From Neoconidiobolus thromboides FSU 785 (taxonomy: Eukaryota > Entomophthoromycota > Entomophthoromycetes > Entomophthorales > Neoconidiobolaceae): 27,716 bases of DNA. Of this stretch, positions 1 to 10,078 are shown piece by piece. Each line of letters opens with the position of its first letter. Position 1 is the stretch's first letter. The stretch spans positions 1-27,716 of the forward strand of contig MU626499.1 in NCBI GenBank assembly GCA_025603075.1. Reading direction: 5' to 3'. The position numbers and the translations under genes are program-made. The notes below the pieces were generated by a model. The model did not search any database. It saw only the letters and a program-made list of their open reading frames with translations, and was not told the DNA's origin.

Positions 1-447
1 GAAACCTTAAGACATAGATCTTATCATTTAGAAGCTTGGAGACTTACTCACATTGATCGTATATTGCCTAATGGAATGAAGATTTCAAAAGGATCTTTAA
101 TGGCCCTTGATTTACCAAACATTCATTTCAATCCAGAAAATTATGGGTCTAATGGAGACAGAATGCAAAAGAAAGACCCTTCGCTTCCTCTTGAATTCCA
201 ATACAACCCATTTCAATTCGTTGAGTCCAAACTTAAGGCTACTAGAGTAACTCAAAATTTCTTGAATTTCGGTATGGGACGTCATGCTTGTCCTGGAAGA
301 TTCTTCGCCGTTCAAGAAATTACTTCCTTAGTAAGTACCCTTTTGCAAAAATACCGTATTGAGACAAAAGATGGTAAACCTAAAGAGTTCTATACTGGAG
401 ACTTTGGAATACCAGACCCTTATGTTGTATTTAAACCTTTAGCTTAG
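1..447 (+). CDS. Cytochrome P450, C-terminal part (5' end outside the window)
   Basis: The reading frame is open from base 1 to a TAG at 445-447, giving the last 148 residues of a heme-thiolate monooxygenase. The first four visible residues, ETLR, fit the K-helix ExxR motif. The heme-binding loop reads FGMGRHACPG at visible residues 90-99, with Cys97 as the proximal heme ligand. IHFNPENY at 41-48 is the usual meander region before the heme loop. The I-helix oxygen-binding motif and the N-terminal membrane anchor would lie upstream of the window. No intron is needed in the visible part. One oddity is that where many P450s have an Arg in an F-x-F-R-F type segment (third member of the E-R-R triad), this protein reads NPFQFVE, with Gln72. 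The substrate cannot be told from this fragment. Confidence 0.95.
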   Translation, partial: ETLRHRSYHLEAWRLTHIDRILPNGMKISKGSLMALDLPNIHFNPENYGSNGDRMQKKDPSLPLEFQYNPFQFVESKLKATRVTQNFLNFGMGRHACPGRFFAVQEITSLVSTLLQKYRIETKDGKPKEFYTGDFGIPDPYVVFKPLA

Positions 448-1450
448 TTTTAGTTGTTATTAAATTGAAAAATAAATTGATTTGTTATCTCATGTTTTAT
501 AACAACTATTTAAAACAATTCAATAATCTAGACAGAAATAGCTCAAAAAAATACTATTTAATCAATTTATTATAAATGAGCTAGTCCAACTTACCCTACT
601 TCTTTAAATGCTTGGATGTCTGTAAAGTAATTTGATTGTTTTTCCAGTAAATGTAACAGTGAGTGGTAGTTTAAAGACAATAAAGTTCAAAGTTAATATA
701 CAAATAAGTCAGTTAAAAATAACGTTTATTATAAAAAAGCTCCCATCCAAGACGGATATGAGCTGTTTTTATGTTCTTATTTTTGCTTTATTCATATATC
801 AGATTATTTAACATAATAATATGGTTTTTTATAGTATTTTGCATAAATCCATTTTTATGAAAAAACTTACATTTCATGACACTTAATTGTCAGGAATGGA
901 GAATTATCCTAGCATATTAGCACTTAACTATTAGATACATGGTATACAGCTGTTGCAACTCTACAACTTTATTTAGTGCTCATTTTTATAGTAAATTATT
1001 TTAGTTTTTTTATGCCTGATCCTTAATTTTTAGTCAAATCTTAAGATATATTTTTTCTTAGATGAGCAGTTAATTAGATCAAAATAGAACTGCAACAAGT
1101 GTATTTGATCAAATCATTTGAATTAAGGGTTAAGTAATCTTGTCCTATTTAATTCGAAAAATAAAATGGAACTGATAGAAAGGAATCCTTGTAAAGGGGC
1201 TCATAGATAAAAAAAAACAAGTTAGTAAAATACTCGAAAGGAGCGATTTATTAGTATTCGAGTCAATCTTAATCAAGAAGTCTTTAAAATGAACACAAAG
1301 CCCATCTTAGCTTGACATTCCTTTATAAATTATTGGTTTCTTATCATTTAGTCAAAAGTTGCTACTATTGATAATAGCATTAATAACATATGTTCTGAGA
1401 TCTATGGTTATTATAAAAAAATTAATTAATATCAAATATTTATTTAGATT
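448..1450. other. Intergenic spacer between convergent genes (P450 and M28 peptidase)
   Basis: AT-rich spacer where two convergent genes end. An imperfect inverted repeat lies at 738-764: arms AGCTC/GAGCT and ATCC/GGAT around a 5-nt loop, flanked by an A-run and a T-run. It could be a weak 3'-end hairpin, but nothing decides this. The minus strand at about 545-690 has a short open run of roughly 28 codons, within chance expectation for this composition. No gene is supported. Confidence 0.5.
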
Positions 1451-2527
1451 TTAATTTTTTGGTTCAGCTAATTCAATAGCAAAACCTAAGGCTAGTTTAA
1501 CGAATTCCGAAACATGATTGTAGTTAACGAATTGAGTAGTATCTGAAGTAGTATGTAATCTGTTATTTAAGATGTCTTCACCAGGTTGACATGATTTGTA
1601 TCCAGCTCTTGTATAAGACGCGTGATCACTGCAAGCATATCCACATTGACCATTGATCCATTTATAAGAAGAATAATTGTCAATAATTAATCTCAAAAAT
1701 TGAGTTAATTCAGGATCAACATAATCAGTTAATAACTTGATTTGTTTGTTAACATTATAACCAGTCATGTCTAATTGAATCATTCCAACTACCTTCTTGG
1801 ACTGTTTAGCATAAGCTTGAGCAATATCTTGACTTCCTCTTAACCCTACTTCTTCAGCTGCATAGAATTGGAATTCAATACTGCGTTTGAATTTCAAATT
1901 GCTTTTAGATAAACAACGTAAGGCCTCTAAAATTGTAGTAGTACCAGAACCATCATCATCAGCACCAGGAGCTCTTCCATTGGTAGGATCACGTGAGTTG
2001 ATGGAGTCTAAATGAGCTCCAATGACAATGATCTCATCTTTTAATTCCTCCCCTTCAATTCTAGCAATAATGCTATTCTGGACCCAAGAATGTTTATAAA
2101 AATTAGCATTAAAACTACTGCCTAATGCAGCACCTGCTTTTTTGACTTCTTCCATTAAATAGTTTACAGCTTGTACACCATAGTTTGAAGCATAATATCT
2201 ATTATGGAAAGCAGAATATCTTTCGAGAAATTGAGACATAGTGTTTTGATCGATAAATGATTGTGCCTTTTTGACAACAGTAGGGTAAGATACTTTAGCA
2301 GGGAAAGCAATCAAACTACGGCTATCTGGTTGATATACAGTGGTTTTGGGGTTATCAGTGATATCAAAAAAATGCTTATTTTGTTTCAGTAATTGGAATA
2401 CCTCAGCCTCTGTCACCCATTTTGGAGCTTCCGATTCCGAAGTTTGGATCAATCTTTTGCCTTCAGGATTAGCAGCAGAGGCTAAAGGTAACAAAGATAG
2501 TAATAACAAGTTAATAAGAGATTTCAT
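1451..2527 (-). CDS. Secreted M28 zinc aminopeptidase (leucine aminopeptidase type)
   Basis: A single exon encodes 358 residues. Residues 1-18 form a signal peptide (hydrophobic core, then ASAA). A propeptide-like stretch follows, then the M28 peptidase fold from about residue 110. All five metal ligands and the general base can be placed against the Aeromonas/Aspergillus aminopeptidases: His172 (GAHLDS), bridging Asp190 (GADDDGSG), general base Glu225 and ligand Glu226 (AAEEVGL), Asp253 (QLDMTGY) and His325 (HTTSDT). Cys295 and Cys299 (CGYACSDH) match the conserved disulfide next to the active site. The enzyme should remove N-terminal residues, often Leu, from peptides outside the cell or in the vacuole. 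The start at 2527 is chosen because the signal peptide begins there. Length is usual for the family and no damage is visible. The promoter lies in the spacer to its right. Confidence 0.95.
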   Translation of the reverse strand: MKSLINLLLLSLLPLASAANPEGKRLIQTSESEAPKWVTEAEVFQLLKQNKHFFDITDNPKTTVYQPDSRSLIAFPAKVSYPTVVKKAQSFIDQNTMSQFLERYSAFHNRYYASNYGVQAVNYLMEEVKKAGAALGSSFNANFYKHSWVQNSIIARIEGEELKDEIIVIGAHLDSINSRDPTNGRAPGADDDGSGTTTILEALRCLSKSNLKFKRSIEFQFYAAEEVGLRGSQDIAQAYAKQSKKVVGMIQLDMTGYNVNKQIKLLTDYVDPELTQFLRLIIDNYSSYKWINGQCGYACSDHASYTRAGYKSCQPGEDILNNRLHTTSDTTQFVNYNHVSEFVKLALGFAIELAEPKN

Positions 2528-3650
2528 AGTTCAGTTCAATGTCTCGAAGATTTATATTTACTAAATAGCGACTTTCGTTGCTTATATACTTTCTAATTCC
2601 ATGCTTTGCTATAAAAAACAGATGACTTGATTGTGATACATCATTTCTTCGAAATATTGTCAGTTACGTTCTAATATTTGCTGCTGATTTAATGTCACTT
2701 GGTTTTTATTCTTAATTACTGATTTACTATCTTATTTTAGTATTCTAATTAATAACTATCTAATTGTACCTTTATCTCGCATAAATTCGAATGACTATCG
2801 ATTATGAAAAATAGTTATTAAATCTTAAATGAACCACTAATATACTAAATCAATGTTCCGCCTCCTAATCTCCTATTTTATAAAATTAACTTGATAAATG
2901 CTGTCTAAAACGTGTATTTTTCAAAGGAATGCTAATATAAATTGGAGTTTATTTTAAAATGTAAAATAATTATAACTTAAGCTTAACTTGTACTTTCATA
3001 TAATAGAAAAGTCATAATACCAAAATTTTATCAAATAGAATTACTTAAATTCTACATATTTAAATAAATGCTCTAAGTTTTTTTTCTTGGAGTTAAAAAT
3101 TGAATTAATCATAAGTTTTTATTGCCAAATCGTGTGTCCATATCCCTTCATGATAAGGAAATAGTAATCTGGTGATTTAATTCAAAAGCTAAAGTCTAAC
3201 TTTTTTAAGAACACAATAAATAACAATATTCAGTAAGGTATGATATGCTTTGAATGATAAGATTGAAGATATGTATATATATTGATAGACTTACAACCAG
3301 ACTTTGAACTGTCGACTTTATTAAAATGCTATTTCAATCATTTATATTTTATTACACATCAAATTTTCTGTAGTTATAATTTTAATAAATCTTGTAAAAA
3401 ATCAATGACTAGTATCATTCAGGTTTAAATTAAATCGAGAATTCTTATATAATTTGAGCATTACTTTTATTAGCTTAAAAAATAAATTTAATATAATGTT
3501 TAATTTGGATTTTCTAAACGCAGATAGTCAGCAACAGGAATTATAGAGAAACTTTGATGCTATGAGCCTACTCGGTAGTCTTCTGATTTGTTTGTAGTTT
3601 GTTAATAAATTACTTAGAGGTTTTGCTTCTTTGAAGAAATTAAAAAACGA

Positions 3651-3744
3651 GACTGTTTTTTTTGGTTTCACTATCTTTCCATTTTTTAAGCGCTATTTGA
3701 GTGGAAAGATTGTAGTGGAATCTTAAACAAAAAAATACATTCCC
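3651..3744 (-). mobile_element. MITE-like element, copy 1 (reverse orientation)
   Basis: Read on the minus strand it starts GGGAATGTATTTTTTTG and contains the family core CTCAAATAGCGCTTAAA. It runs through ATGGAAAGATAGTGAAACC into a run of A. The far terminus (ACAGTC) has decayed from the ACATCCC of better copies. No coding capacity. The family is defined by alignment with the copies at 3922, 12325, 14210, 17243 and 27095. Confidence 0.7.
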
Positions 3745-3921
3745 AAATAGTATATCTCGTAAAATTTGCAAAAATGAATTTATGCATTAAAAATAGCTGG
3801 AACATAAATAAACTTATATTTTTATTACATATTATGTGATTTAATAGTAAGATATTTGTACTTTAATTTTTTTCCAAAACTTATCAACTTTTAAGTTTTA
3901 AAAATTAAAAAAAATGTAGGT

Positions 3922-4019
3922 AGGGATATATCTTTTGCTTAGGAATCTTACTAACAACTATTCTATTCTACTTAAATAGCACTTGAAAAATGGAAAAAGC
4001 GATGAAATAAAAAAACATC
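3922..4019 (+). mobile_element. MITE-like element, copy 2
   Basis: Starts AGGGATATAT, then CTTAGGAATCTTACTAACAAC, followed by the core CTTAAATAGCACTTGAAAA, ATGGAAAAAGCGATGAA, an A-run and a terminal ACATCA. It is more diverged than copies 4 and 6 but collinear over its whole length. It lies about 180 bp from the oppositely oriented copy 1. Confidence 0.65.
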
Positions 4020-4472
4020 ATTACATCTATAATTATATTTTCAATACAATTAAAAAGTAAGCTCTTAAAAAATTATTGAGTTAGTATCTTATTATATCAA
4101 AACCAAAACTTTTAATTTATGGCTCTTATACTCAAATCATTAGAATAGAAAGAATGGAAAACAGGGTAATCACTGCTTATAAAATTTAGGAATAAAAAAA
4201 TGCTTACATAGCATGCTTTCCTAGTTAAGGATTAGACTGATAATAGTATAAGCTCTCAAAGTGAACAAACTATCGAAATGCAAAACATATGGAAATAATA
4301 TATAATCGGTTATATGATAGTTTAATAACACTCAAGATTCCAATATTTGTCACACTTTAACATTAGGATAAAAATTTTAAACATTTAACAATAAAACAAT
4401 CCAGGTCATTTAAGATATAAAAATAAATACTATCATTAAAATTAAACAATTTTTAATACAACAACTCTAACT

Positions 4473-5768
4473 TTATTTAAAAGCATTTTCTTTTAACATG
4501 TAATTGTCCTCGCTTTTAGGATTTAAAAAGGTATAAACCTTGGATGAATAAGTAGGCAAAAGCTTCAAAACGATATAAAACCCAATCTCAATTAAAAGAA
4601 TCACAATAAAAGTAACCCAAATGGGCAATAGACCATTAAAATTAGGATCCCATGTAATCAATCCTAAGATGATATTGATTTGTGCTAACAAAAATAAGAT
4701 ACGTCCAAAATACCAATGTAATTTATCATACCAAGGAACCTAAATCAAATTTAAGTAAAGTTATAAAATATAGTAATATATTGATTACAGCTAATCTATC
4801 TGGGTTATATAAGCGATCTATAGCAACACCCAATATCAATTGAATAAACATCAAAACAAATATAAGTAGTCCTAAGATCTAAAATAAAATATTAATGAGC
4901 GTTATATCTAAAATATTATGATATAGGTTACTTCATGGGCATTCGAAAAATGAGCTGTGTTAGCCATAACAATAGCCAAAATGATACCAGATATAATAAA
5001 TAGAGGGGCAATAACTCCAAGTAAACTAACATGTAACTTGAACCATAATTTACCAAATCGATTTCTTAAAGGACCTGCACATAATATTCCCAAATAAGGG
5101 AAAATGTTCCAACCTAAAAACAACAGCACACCATGAACTAGATTTGAAGTTGTTTTTATACCACCTCCACTTCCACCTATTGCTTTTCCACTGAAGATGT
5201 CCAACTCAAATTTCCCGAAGTTGTCATGTAAGTCAATGGTGGCGTCAACCTTGCTGGTGTTTGGCAACGTTTTACAATATGCCCATAAAAAACTGGTTGT
5301 TTTATTGGTATAAAGCTCGTCATCTTTATCCTTGGTATCTTTTAATCTTCGAAACACTACCACATTATTATTATTGGTTTGTTCATAGTTATAGCTTGTT
5401 TTGTTTGTATTTAATACCAAATCTTGCTGCTTATCGGCCATAGGTTCATAATTACCAACACCGTATCGATCACTCAATGTGAAACTATTATCCTTATTTT
5501 TCCATACCACATACATATCAGCCGATGCCATCCATAGTCCAAATCCAATCCCTACCCAGCCAAAATCCTTTGGGTATTTTATAGTAAATTCAACCATGTT
5601 ATTTAAGTCCTGTATACTGAAACAGATGGGCTCCTCTTTGACGCAGATCTCAACTGCTTGTCTTACTTCATAGGTATCATTATTACTAGTACCCTCAACT
5701 ATCTCTTGAGCCAAAATGAGTTGGATGAAACAAAGTAAAAATAAACAAGTTAAAAATAAAAATCGCAT
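4473..5768 (-). CDS. DOMON plus cytochrome b561 membrane protein (CYBDOM type), three exons
   Basis: Spliced model on the minus strand: complement(join(4473..4739,4789..4878,4932..5768)), 397 residues, both introns phase 0 with GTAACC and GTAATC donors. Residues 1-20 are a signal peptide. A DOMON domain spans about 30-190; Met80 (LWMASADM) and His181 (DLHDNFG) are candidate heme ligands. A Gly-Ser linker (about 197-205) leads to a b561 core with about five helices. His212, His246, His278 and His317 (contexts LVHG, KLHV, NAHE, KLHW) are the four expected ligands for two b hemes. Such proteins pass electrons across a membrane, for example from ascorbate or NADH to ferric iron or an extracellular oxidoreductase. 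The partner here is unknown. His278 lies at the end of exon 1 and His317 in exon 3, so the unspliced frame would lack a working heme site. Confidence 0.88.
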
Positions 5769-5889
5769 CTTTTTAGTTTGATTAAAAAATTAAATTAAAT
5801 TAAAAGAAAGATTATCTTTTCTCTCTTTTTTTTCTAGATTTTTACAAACTATTTGTGTAGAATAAATCGAAGGTTCTATTTGCACTGTT

Positions 5890-6003
5890 TTAATTGTACT
5901 TTAAACCCTTATGGCTCCATCCATTGGTGGGTTTGAATTGAATTTCTATATATGGTAGTTTGGTAGAAGCTTTAGAACTTCGTTTATTCTTTTGCTCCAC
6001 TCC
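5890..6003 (-). pseudogene. Exon-like patch, unknown product (possible terminal exon)
   Basis: On the minus strand a TTATTTCAG acceptor-like sequence is followed by 37 open codons and a TAA. The encoded peptide is basic at first (EQKNKRSSKASTK) and then contains IQFKPTNGWSHKG. This patch is clearly richer in G and C than its surroundings, as real exons in this window are. I could not join it convincingly to an upstream exon and no family is recognised. It could be a last exon of a decayed gene, part of the b561 5' leader, or chance. Confidence 0.2.
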
Positions 6004-6214
6004 CTGAAATAATTCATTAACAAATTCTTTTATTCTTCAATTTGTTATTTAATCATCCTAATATTGTATTTAATAATTACTAATCAGCCCTCTCTACATT
6101 TATTTAACAGTTAAAACAATTAGATAGAAGTATTAATTTACATATTCCATAATCGGGTTATTTTGTAGATCTTAGATTTAATTATACAATAGTGGTTGTA
6201 GATTTTATAATATT

Positions 6215-6830
6215 ATTTCCTATATCACTTTTTTAAATTTTCTATCAGAATAAAAGTCATTGATTTTCGAGAACAAAGCTATGATATAATAAAAATATAA
6301 CTTCCTTAGTTCGGAACTTAAAGAAAGTGTTAAGTAAAGTTAGCTTTATATACTTACTATTAAGTAATTCAATAAGTTCGGATATAATAGTAATATTAGT
6401 TGGGCCGGTAAAGCAATTCTAGTTAATACAAATAATAACTATATAAAGTACATTTTGATATTAGAAATTTAAAATTTAGATCACAAATTACTTCTATAAC
6501 AATAATAAGTTTCACAAAGTAATTACAATATATTTAATTCTTTGCCCTAGAATTCTTAAACTGCAACATTATTTTAAGAGTATACTTTTACAACTGAATC
6601 AATTTTTATACGGCGATTTTTTAGCTTATAAACATAGAGTAATAATAAGTAATTCAGAACTTTCATTTTGTTATACAAGCTTTGATTATCTTAAAAAACT
6701 AATTTGTTTGAACTATCCGATTTACAATAGATTAATGATACAAGGGTGTTTGTAATCAAATCATGAATTCTAAAAATAATAAAGTATAGGAACTCCCTTT
6801 TGTAATGAAAAACAATCAAAAGTTATTTTT
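6215..6830 (-). pseudogene. Possible decayed 7TM (rhodopsin-like GPCR) fragment
   Basis: Three minus-strand pieces between about 6530 and 6260 join in frame across two intron-like gaps: a 53-nt gap with a GTAATT donor and a 41-nt gap with a GTAAGT donor and TTTCTTTAAG acceptor. The joined 60-odd codons encode two hydrophobic segments; the first contains a Pro (RIALPAQL), as in TM6 of rhodopsin-like receptors. A stop then interrupts, and in the next frame the sequence continues MTFILIENLKK, resembling the end of TM7 plus helix 8. Farther upstream, about 6600-6770, an interrupted frame encodes another hydrophobic segment and a basic loop (KLKNRRIKID). Several stops and at least one frameshift make it nonfunctional as read. 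Random AT-rich DNA also encodes Phe/Leu/Ile-rich peptides, so the family call is weak. Confidence 0.3.
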
Positions 6831-6918
6831 ATGAAATAATTATAAAAGATCTGCCAACTTAATATTAATACTAAAAATAAAGCTCACTACTATATTCTAG
6901 TTTATTTTTATATAGTAT

Positions 6919-7793
6919 TTAACTATTATATAAACTGTTATCCTGCTTCTCCGATTTTAAATAATTAAATAGAGCATCTCTTAGCTTATGTATCAGAATT
7001 AAAAGTAGGCCATATATTAACTCAGCAATGAATGCGAAAGCGAAAGTGAGTATAGAAAACAAGGGATGCTTATTATAATCCATAAAGAAATAGGTCCATA
7101 CACCGAATCTAAATTAAGTAAGTCAAGGAAACAAAAAGGAAACATTAAAACTTACACTTCATGAATTATAATAGATAAGACTAAATAAAATATAGAAAAT
7201 AACTGTACAAAGAATACAAATACAAAATAAAACTTGGCTTTGGTTAATAAAAACTCAATCGAAATGATGATATAGTTAAAACCATGCATCGAGGTAGTTA
7301 AAAACAAATAGGTGGAGTTATGGTTACTATTATAATCCTCTTTAAACAACAAAGACCAATATGTCAATGAGATCAAAAAAGCAAACACTAAATTAGTATG
7401 GTATAATAAACGTTGGGCAATAACTATTCCCGTTTTAGGCTGAAAAGCTTGATTAGGATCTCTTCTAACATAAACAATACTCAAATACAAAGACAACTAA
7501 AATAATATTAATATTCTAGTTCTTATCTATATTACTTATAAACTCACCAATAAATAAACAAAAAGTGAATAAAAGGATATATTAGTCATATGACCAAAAA
7601 TATTAATAAGGTCATTTGTATGGTAAACGATACAAATTACAATAACTATAAATATATAAATAGTGAAGAAGGCTCTGATGAGTAACAGATGAAAAGGATT
7701 AATGAAATTGGAAGTAACAGAAAGTTCAGGATCGTTTTGATGAATAACGAATCCACTTAAATAACTCTTAAAAAACTTATTATACTCTTTCAT
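6919..7793 (-). CDS. Polytopic membrane protein, FAR-17a/AIG1 or rolling-stone-like, three exons
   Basis: Spliced model: complement(join(6919..7108,7156..7496,7548..7793)), 258 residues. Donors are GTGAGT and GTAAGT; introns are 51 and 47 nt. About six hydrophobic helices are separated by short loops; the middle loop (RRDPNQAFQPK, about 93-103) is polar. Thr70 (HMTNISF) and His153 (MHGFN) lie in contexts like the Thr/His pair of the FAR-17a/AIG1/ADTRP hydrolases. The last part has a WTYFFMDYN segment reminiscent of rolling-stone proteins. If the family is right, a lipid-hydrolase or membrane-fusion role is possible, but the match comes from motif memory and is uncertain. The first exon starts at the only good Met after the upstream spacer. 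The gene shares strand with the b561 gene downstream but is separated from it by 1.1 kb. Confidence 0.7.
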
Positions 7794-8656
7794 TTACAAT
7801 TAAGGCCAAAAGCACATTAAACATTAAATTATCAAAAAGTAAAATAGCTATTGTTTTTATTTTATATACATTCATTATCTCTCTGGTCTTACCGTAATAA
7901 TATTACCTTTGTTTCACTCAAATGAATTCTTGCCTATTTATTTGTTAAGCATGTTAAATTTTTTTTCAAATCTTCAAATTATTTTGCTTTTGATTGTTTT
8001 TGTACCAAATTCAGATTCCTCCAAATCAGCTTTTAATTTATCATGAAATCATATCAGTTAATTGGATTTAATATGGTGGCACTAGCACTCTATTAAATCT
8101 TACTGTATATGCTAGCATTTATTTAAGGTTAAGCCAATAGTAATAATGAAATAAAGAAGTCATTAAATTTGTAATACATTATTGTTATAATGATGTTTTA
8201 ATTAAATGGAATTTTATTAATATAGTTTTTGTTTGAAATTTTATACTAATTGAATTGTGTATAAAAATATTTTTAAATTGAATTTGAGGCTTTTAAATCG
8301 ATAAATCCTTATTTGAGCATTACATCACCCCTTTTAAAACTGAATTGTTTTCTATGGGCTAAACGGCAAAGTAAAGAAAGGGAATGCTTGTATTGATATG
8401 TCTATATTTGAACTAAATTGATTATTTAAAAACATATAAAAATATTACTAAATGAAACGATTTGGATTTGATAATTAATGATGATACTATTATATTAAAA
8501 CAATTCAAAACTTATTTTGAATAATATATATCAAATAATAATTCAAACTTAACTCTAGACACTTTGTTTAATATACAAAATACAAAACTGTTTTTATTTT
8601 TATTTTTATTTTTATTATAAATAATAGATGATTAACTAGTAACGCAATGTATAAAC
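7794..8656. other. Intergenic spacer
   Basis: Promoter side of the 7793 gene and 3' flank of the 8657 gene. A 13-nt perfect palindrome GTAATAATATTAC lies at 7894-7906, and a TTTTTA microsatellite of about four units lies near 8591-8615, just beyond the 3' end of the kelch-like gene. No gene is supported. Confidence 0.5.
8591..8615. repeat. TTTTTA microsatellite
   Basis: Four uninterrupted hexamer units, in the 3' flank of the minus-strand gene at 8657. On that strand it reads TAAAAA, so it may fall within the transcript's 3' untranslated region. Confidence 0.85.
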
Positions 8657-10078
8657 TCAACTTATAGTAAGAGTATCACCACTCTGCACCGTACTCTTTT
8701 TACCCCATCCATTTTTTATGAGGTACTCTCTTTTACTTTTACTTAACTCGTTTTCGTTAAAGTGTTCTGACAACGTAGATAGTCGAAAATTAATCTCTTC
8801 GTCATCCATTTTGTTTGCAAAACTAAAAGAGGGAGGTTCAGCAATAAAAGGAGGCGGTGAACCCTTTGCTTTTTTCCTTCTTCTATATATAAAATAGATA
8901 CCTAACCCTAATAAAATACCACCAACTACTCCAGCTATAATACCCCCTATTAAAGAGCCATCAACTTGGCTACCAGACTCTTGTACTTCTTGAGTAGTAT
9001 TTAGCTTGTTTGTTACAGTTGAAAAGTTACCAACGGATTCCCAAGTATTTGTGTTAATCAAATAAGTATAACCATTAGCTTCCTTATTATCATAACCAAA
9101 CGAATAGATCAAATGATCTTTAAAATGAACAAAGCAAGCGCCATAACGAGTACGAAAGTTATCTATCCTTTTAGCTTGCCATAAATTAGTTTCCATATTC
9201 AAGATATAAATTAGATTTCGATTGTTATCACTATAATACGAATCAAAAAAGTAGATATCGCCATTCGATTTGATATTTAATAATTTTAACTCTTTTTTTG
9301 GTATACTCTCAACATTTGAGTTCCTTAAATCTTTTTGAATTAGTTTTGTTTTCCCTTTAAATTCCAGTTTGTTTAGTTTAGTAAACCCTATCTCTTTTCT
9401 ATTCTTATCAACCCCTCCCATGTAATAATAATCTCCTTTATACATAAAATTAACTGGTGAATCGATATTTGTTTGAATAGGTATCTTTGTGAACTTTTTA
9501 GTATTTTCGTTATAAATTACTGTTGGTAAATACGTGATCTTAGGATCTCCTTTTAAATAATAATAATAACCCCCAGCTATAATAAATTCATTCAAGTTGA
9601 TATCATTCTGTACTATAGTGAATCCTTCAATCATTAAATAATCCACTCTCTTTTTATCCACTCCAATTACTTCTAAAAATTGCTTTCCACTCCCATCTTT
9701 ACTCCACTTTTTACTCTCAAAGTCATAATAAACAATATTCATCGGATCTCCCTGGTCGTATACATAAAAATGAATAACTCTACTTGAATTCCCTCCTAAA
9801 TAAAACGAATATGGTGCCAGCATAACTGGACTCTCCTCACTTGCTTCCAACCTTTTGATGTCTGCTATGTTGCCGCTAACTCTTACCTCGGTTGATAAAT
9901 CCAAATAATGAACGTTTTCGTTATAAGCGTCAACGTCGATATTCGGAGTAACCACCTTACCACCAAAATAATATACCTTATCCCTGGCTATGGTGCAACT
10001 AGCATCACTGAGCCTGACCACCTGCTGGCCAGTATATACCTGCAAAATATAGAATATAAATAATAAATAAAACGCCAT
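8657..10078 (-). CDS. Surface kelch-like protein with transmembrane anchor and cytoplasmic tail
   Basis: One exon, 473 residues, ending in TGA. Residues 1-17 are a signal peptide. The ectodomain (about 18-355) has kelch-type blade marks: paired glycines after aromatic/hydrophobic residues (VYYFGGK 35-41, FIIAGGY 165-171, YYYMGG 217-222), a Trp-ending strand at Trp300 (METNLW) and TNTWESVG near 343-350. This suggests an incomplete or divergent beta-propeller. A Ser/Thr/Gln-rich stalk follows. Residues 375-398 are a glycine-zipper-like membrane helix (GGIIAGVVGG), then RRRKKAK as stop-transfer signal and a 75-residue tail with a proline patch (SPPPFIAEPP) and acidic segments. It is a paralogue of the protein at 12481-13662, which differs chiefly in its anchor. 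The tail suggests signalling or cytoskeletal contact. The ligand is unknown. Confidence 0.85.
   Translation of the reverse strand: MAFYLLFIFYILQVYTGQQVVRLSDASCTIARDKVYYFGGKVVTPNIDVDAYNENVHYLDLSTEVRVSGNIADIKRLEASEESPVMLAPYSFYLGGNSSRVIHFYVYDQGDPMNIVYYDFESKKWSKDGSGKQFLEVIGVDKKRVDYLMIEGFTIVQNDINLNEFIIAGGYYYYLKGDPKITYLPTVIYNENTKKFTKIPIQTNIDSPVNFMYKGDYYYMGGVDKNRKEIGFTKLNKLEFKGKTKLIQKDLRNSNVESIPKKELKLLNIKSNGDIYFFDSYYSDNNRNLIYILNMETNLWQAKRIDNFRTRYGACFVHFKDHLIYSFGYDNKEANGYTYLINTNTWESVGNFSTVTNKLNTTQEVQESGSQVDGSLIGGIIAGVVGGILLGLGIYFIYRRRKKAKGSPPPFIAEPPSFSFANKMDDEEINFRLSTLSEHFNENELSKSKREYLIKNGWGKKSTVQSGDTLTIS

Larger units (their letters stand above)
2528..4472. other. Long AT-rich spacer upstream of the M28 gene, carrying two MITE-like copies
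   Basis: About 1.9 kb without a supported gene. It contains two copies of the MITE-like family in opposite orientation (3651-3744 and 3922-4019), annotated separately. The part next to 2527 should hold the M28 promoter; the part next to 4473 is 3' flank of the b561 gene. The remainder is low-complexity AT sequence in which I see no domain or clear splice pattern. Confidence 0.5.
5769..6918. other. Spacer with exon-like fragments between two minus-strand genes
   Basis: This stretch separates the 3' end of the FAR-17a-like gene (ends 6919) from the start of the b561 gene (5768). Its right-hand part should include the b561 promoter. Two patches on the minus strand look like old coding sequence and are entered separately (about 6215-6830 and 5890-6003). 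The rest is AT-rich with nothing recognisable. Confidence 0.45.

Noticed and set aside
545-1000. Minus-strand frame with peptide bits resembling the C-terminus of a zinc-cluster factor
   Set aside because: About a dozen stops in roughly 130 codons equals what I estimate for random sequence of this composition. The longest open run (about 28 codons) is also within chance, so the likeness is not enough.
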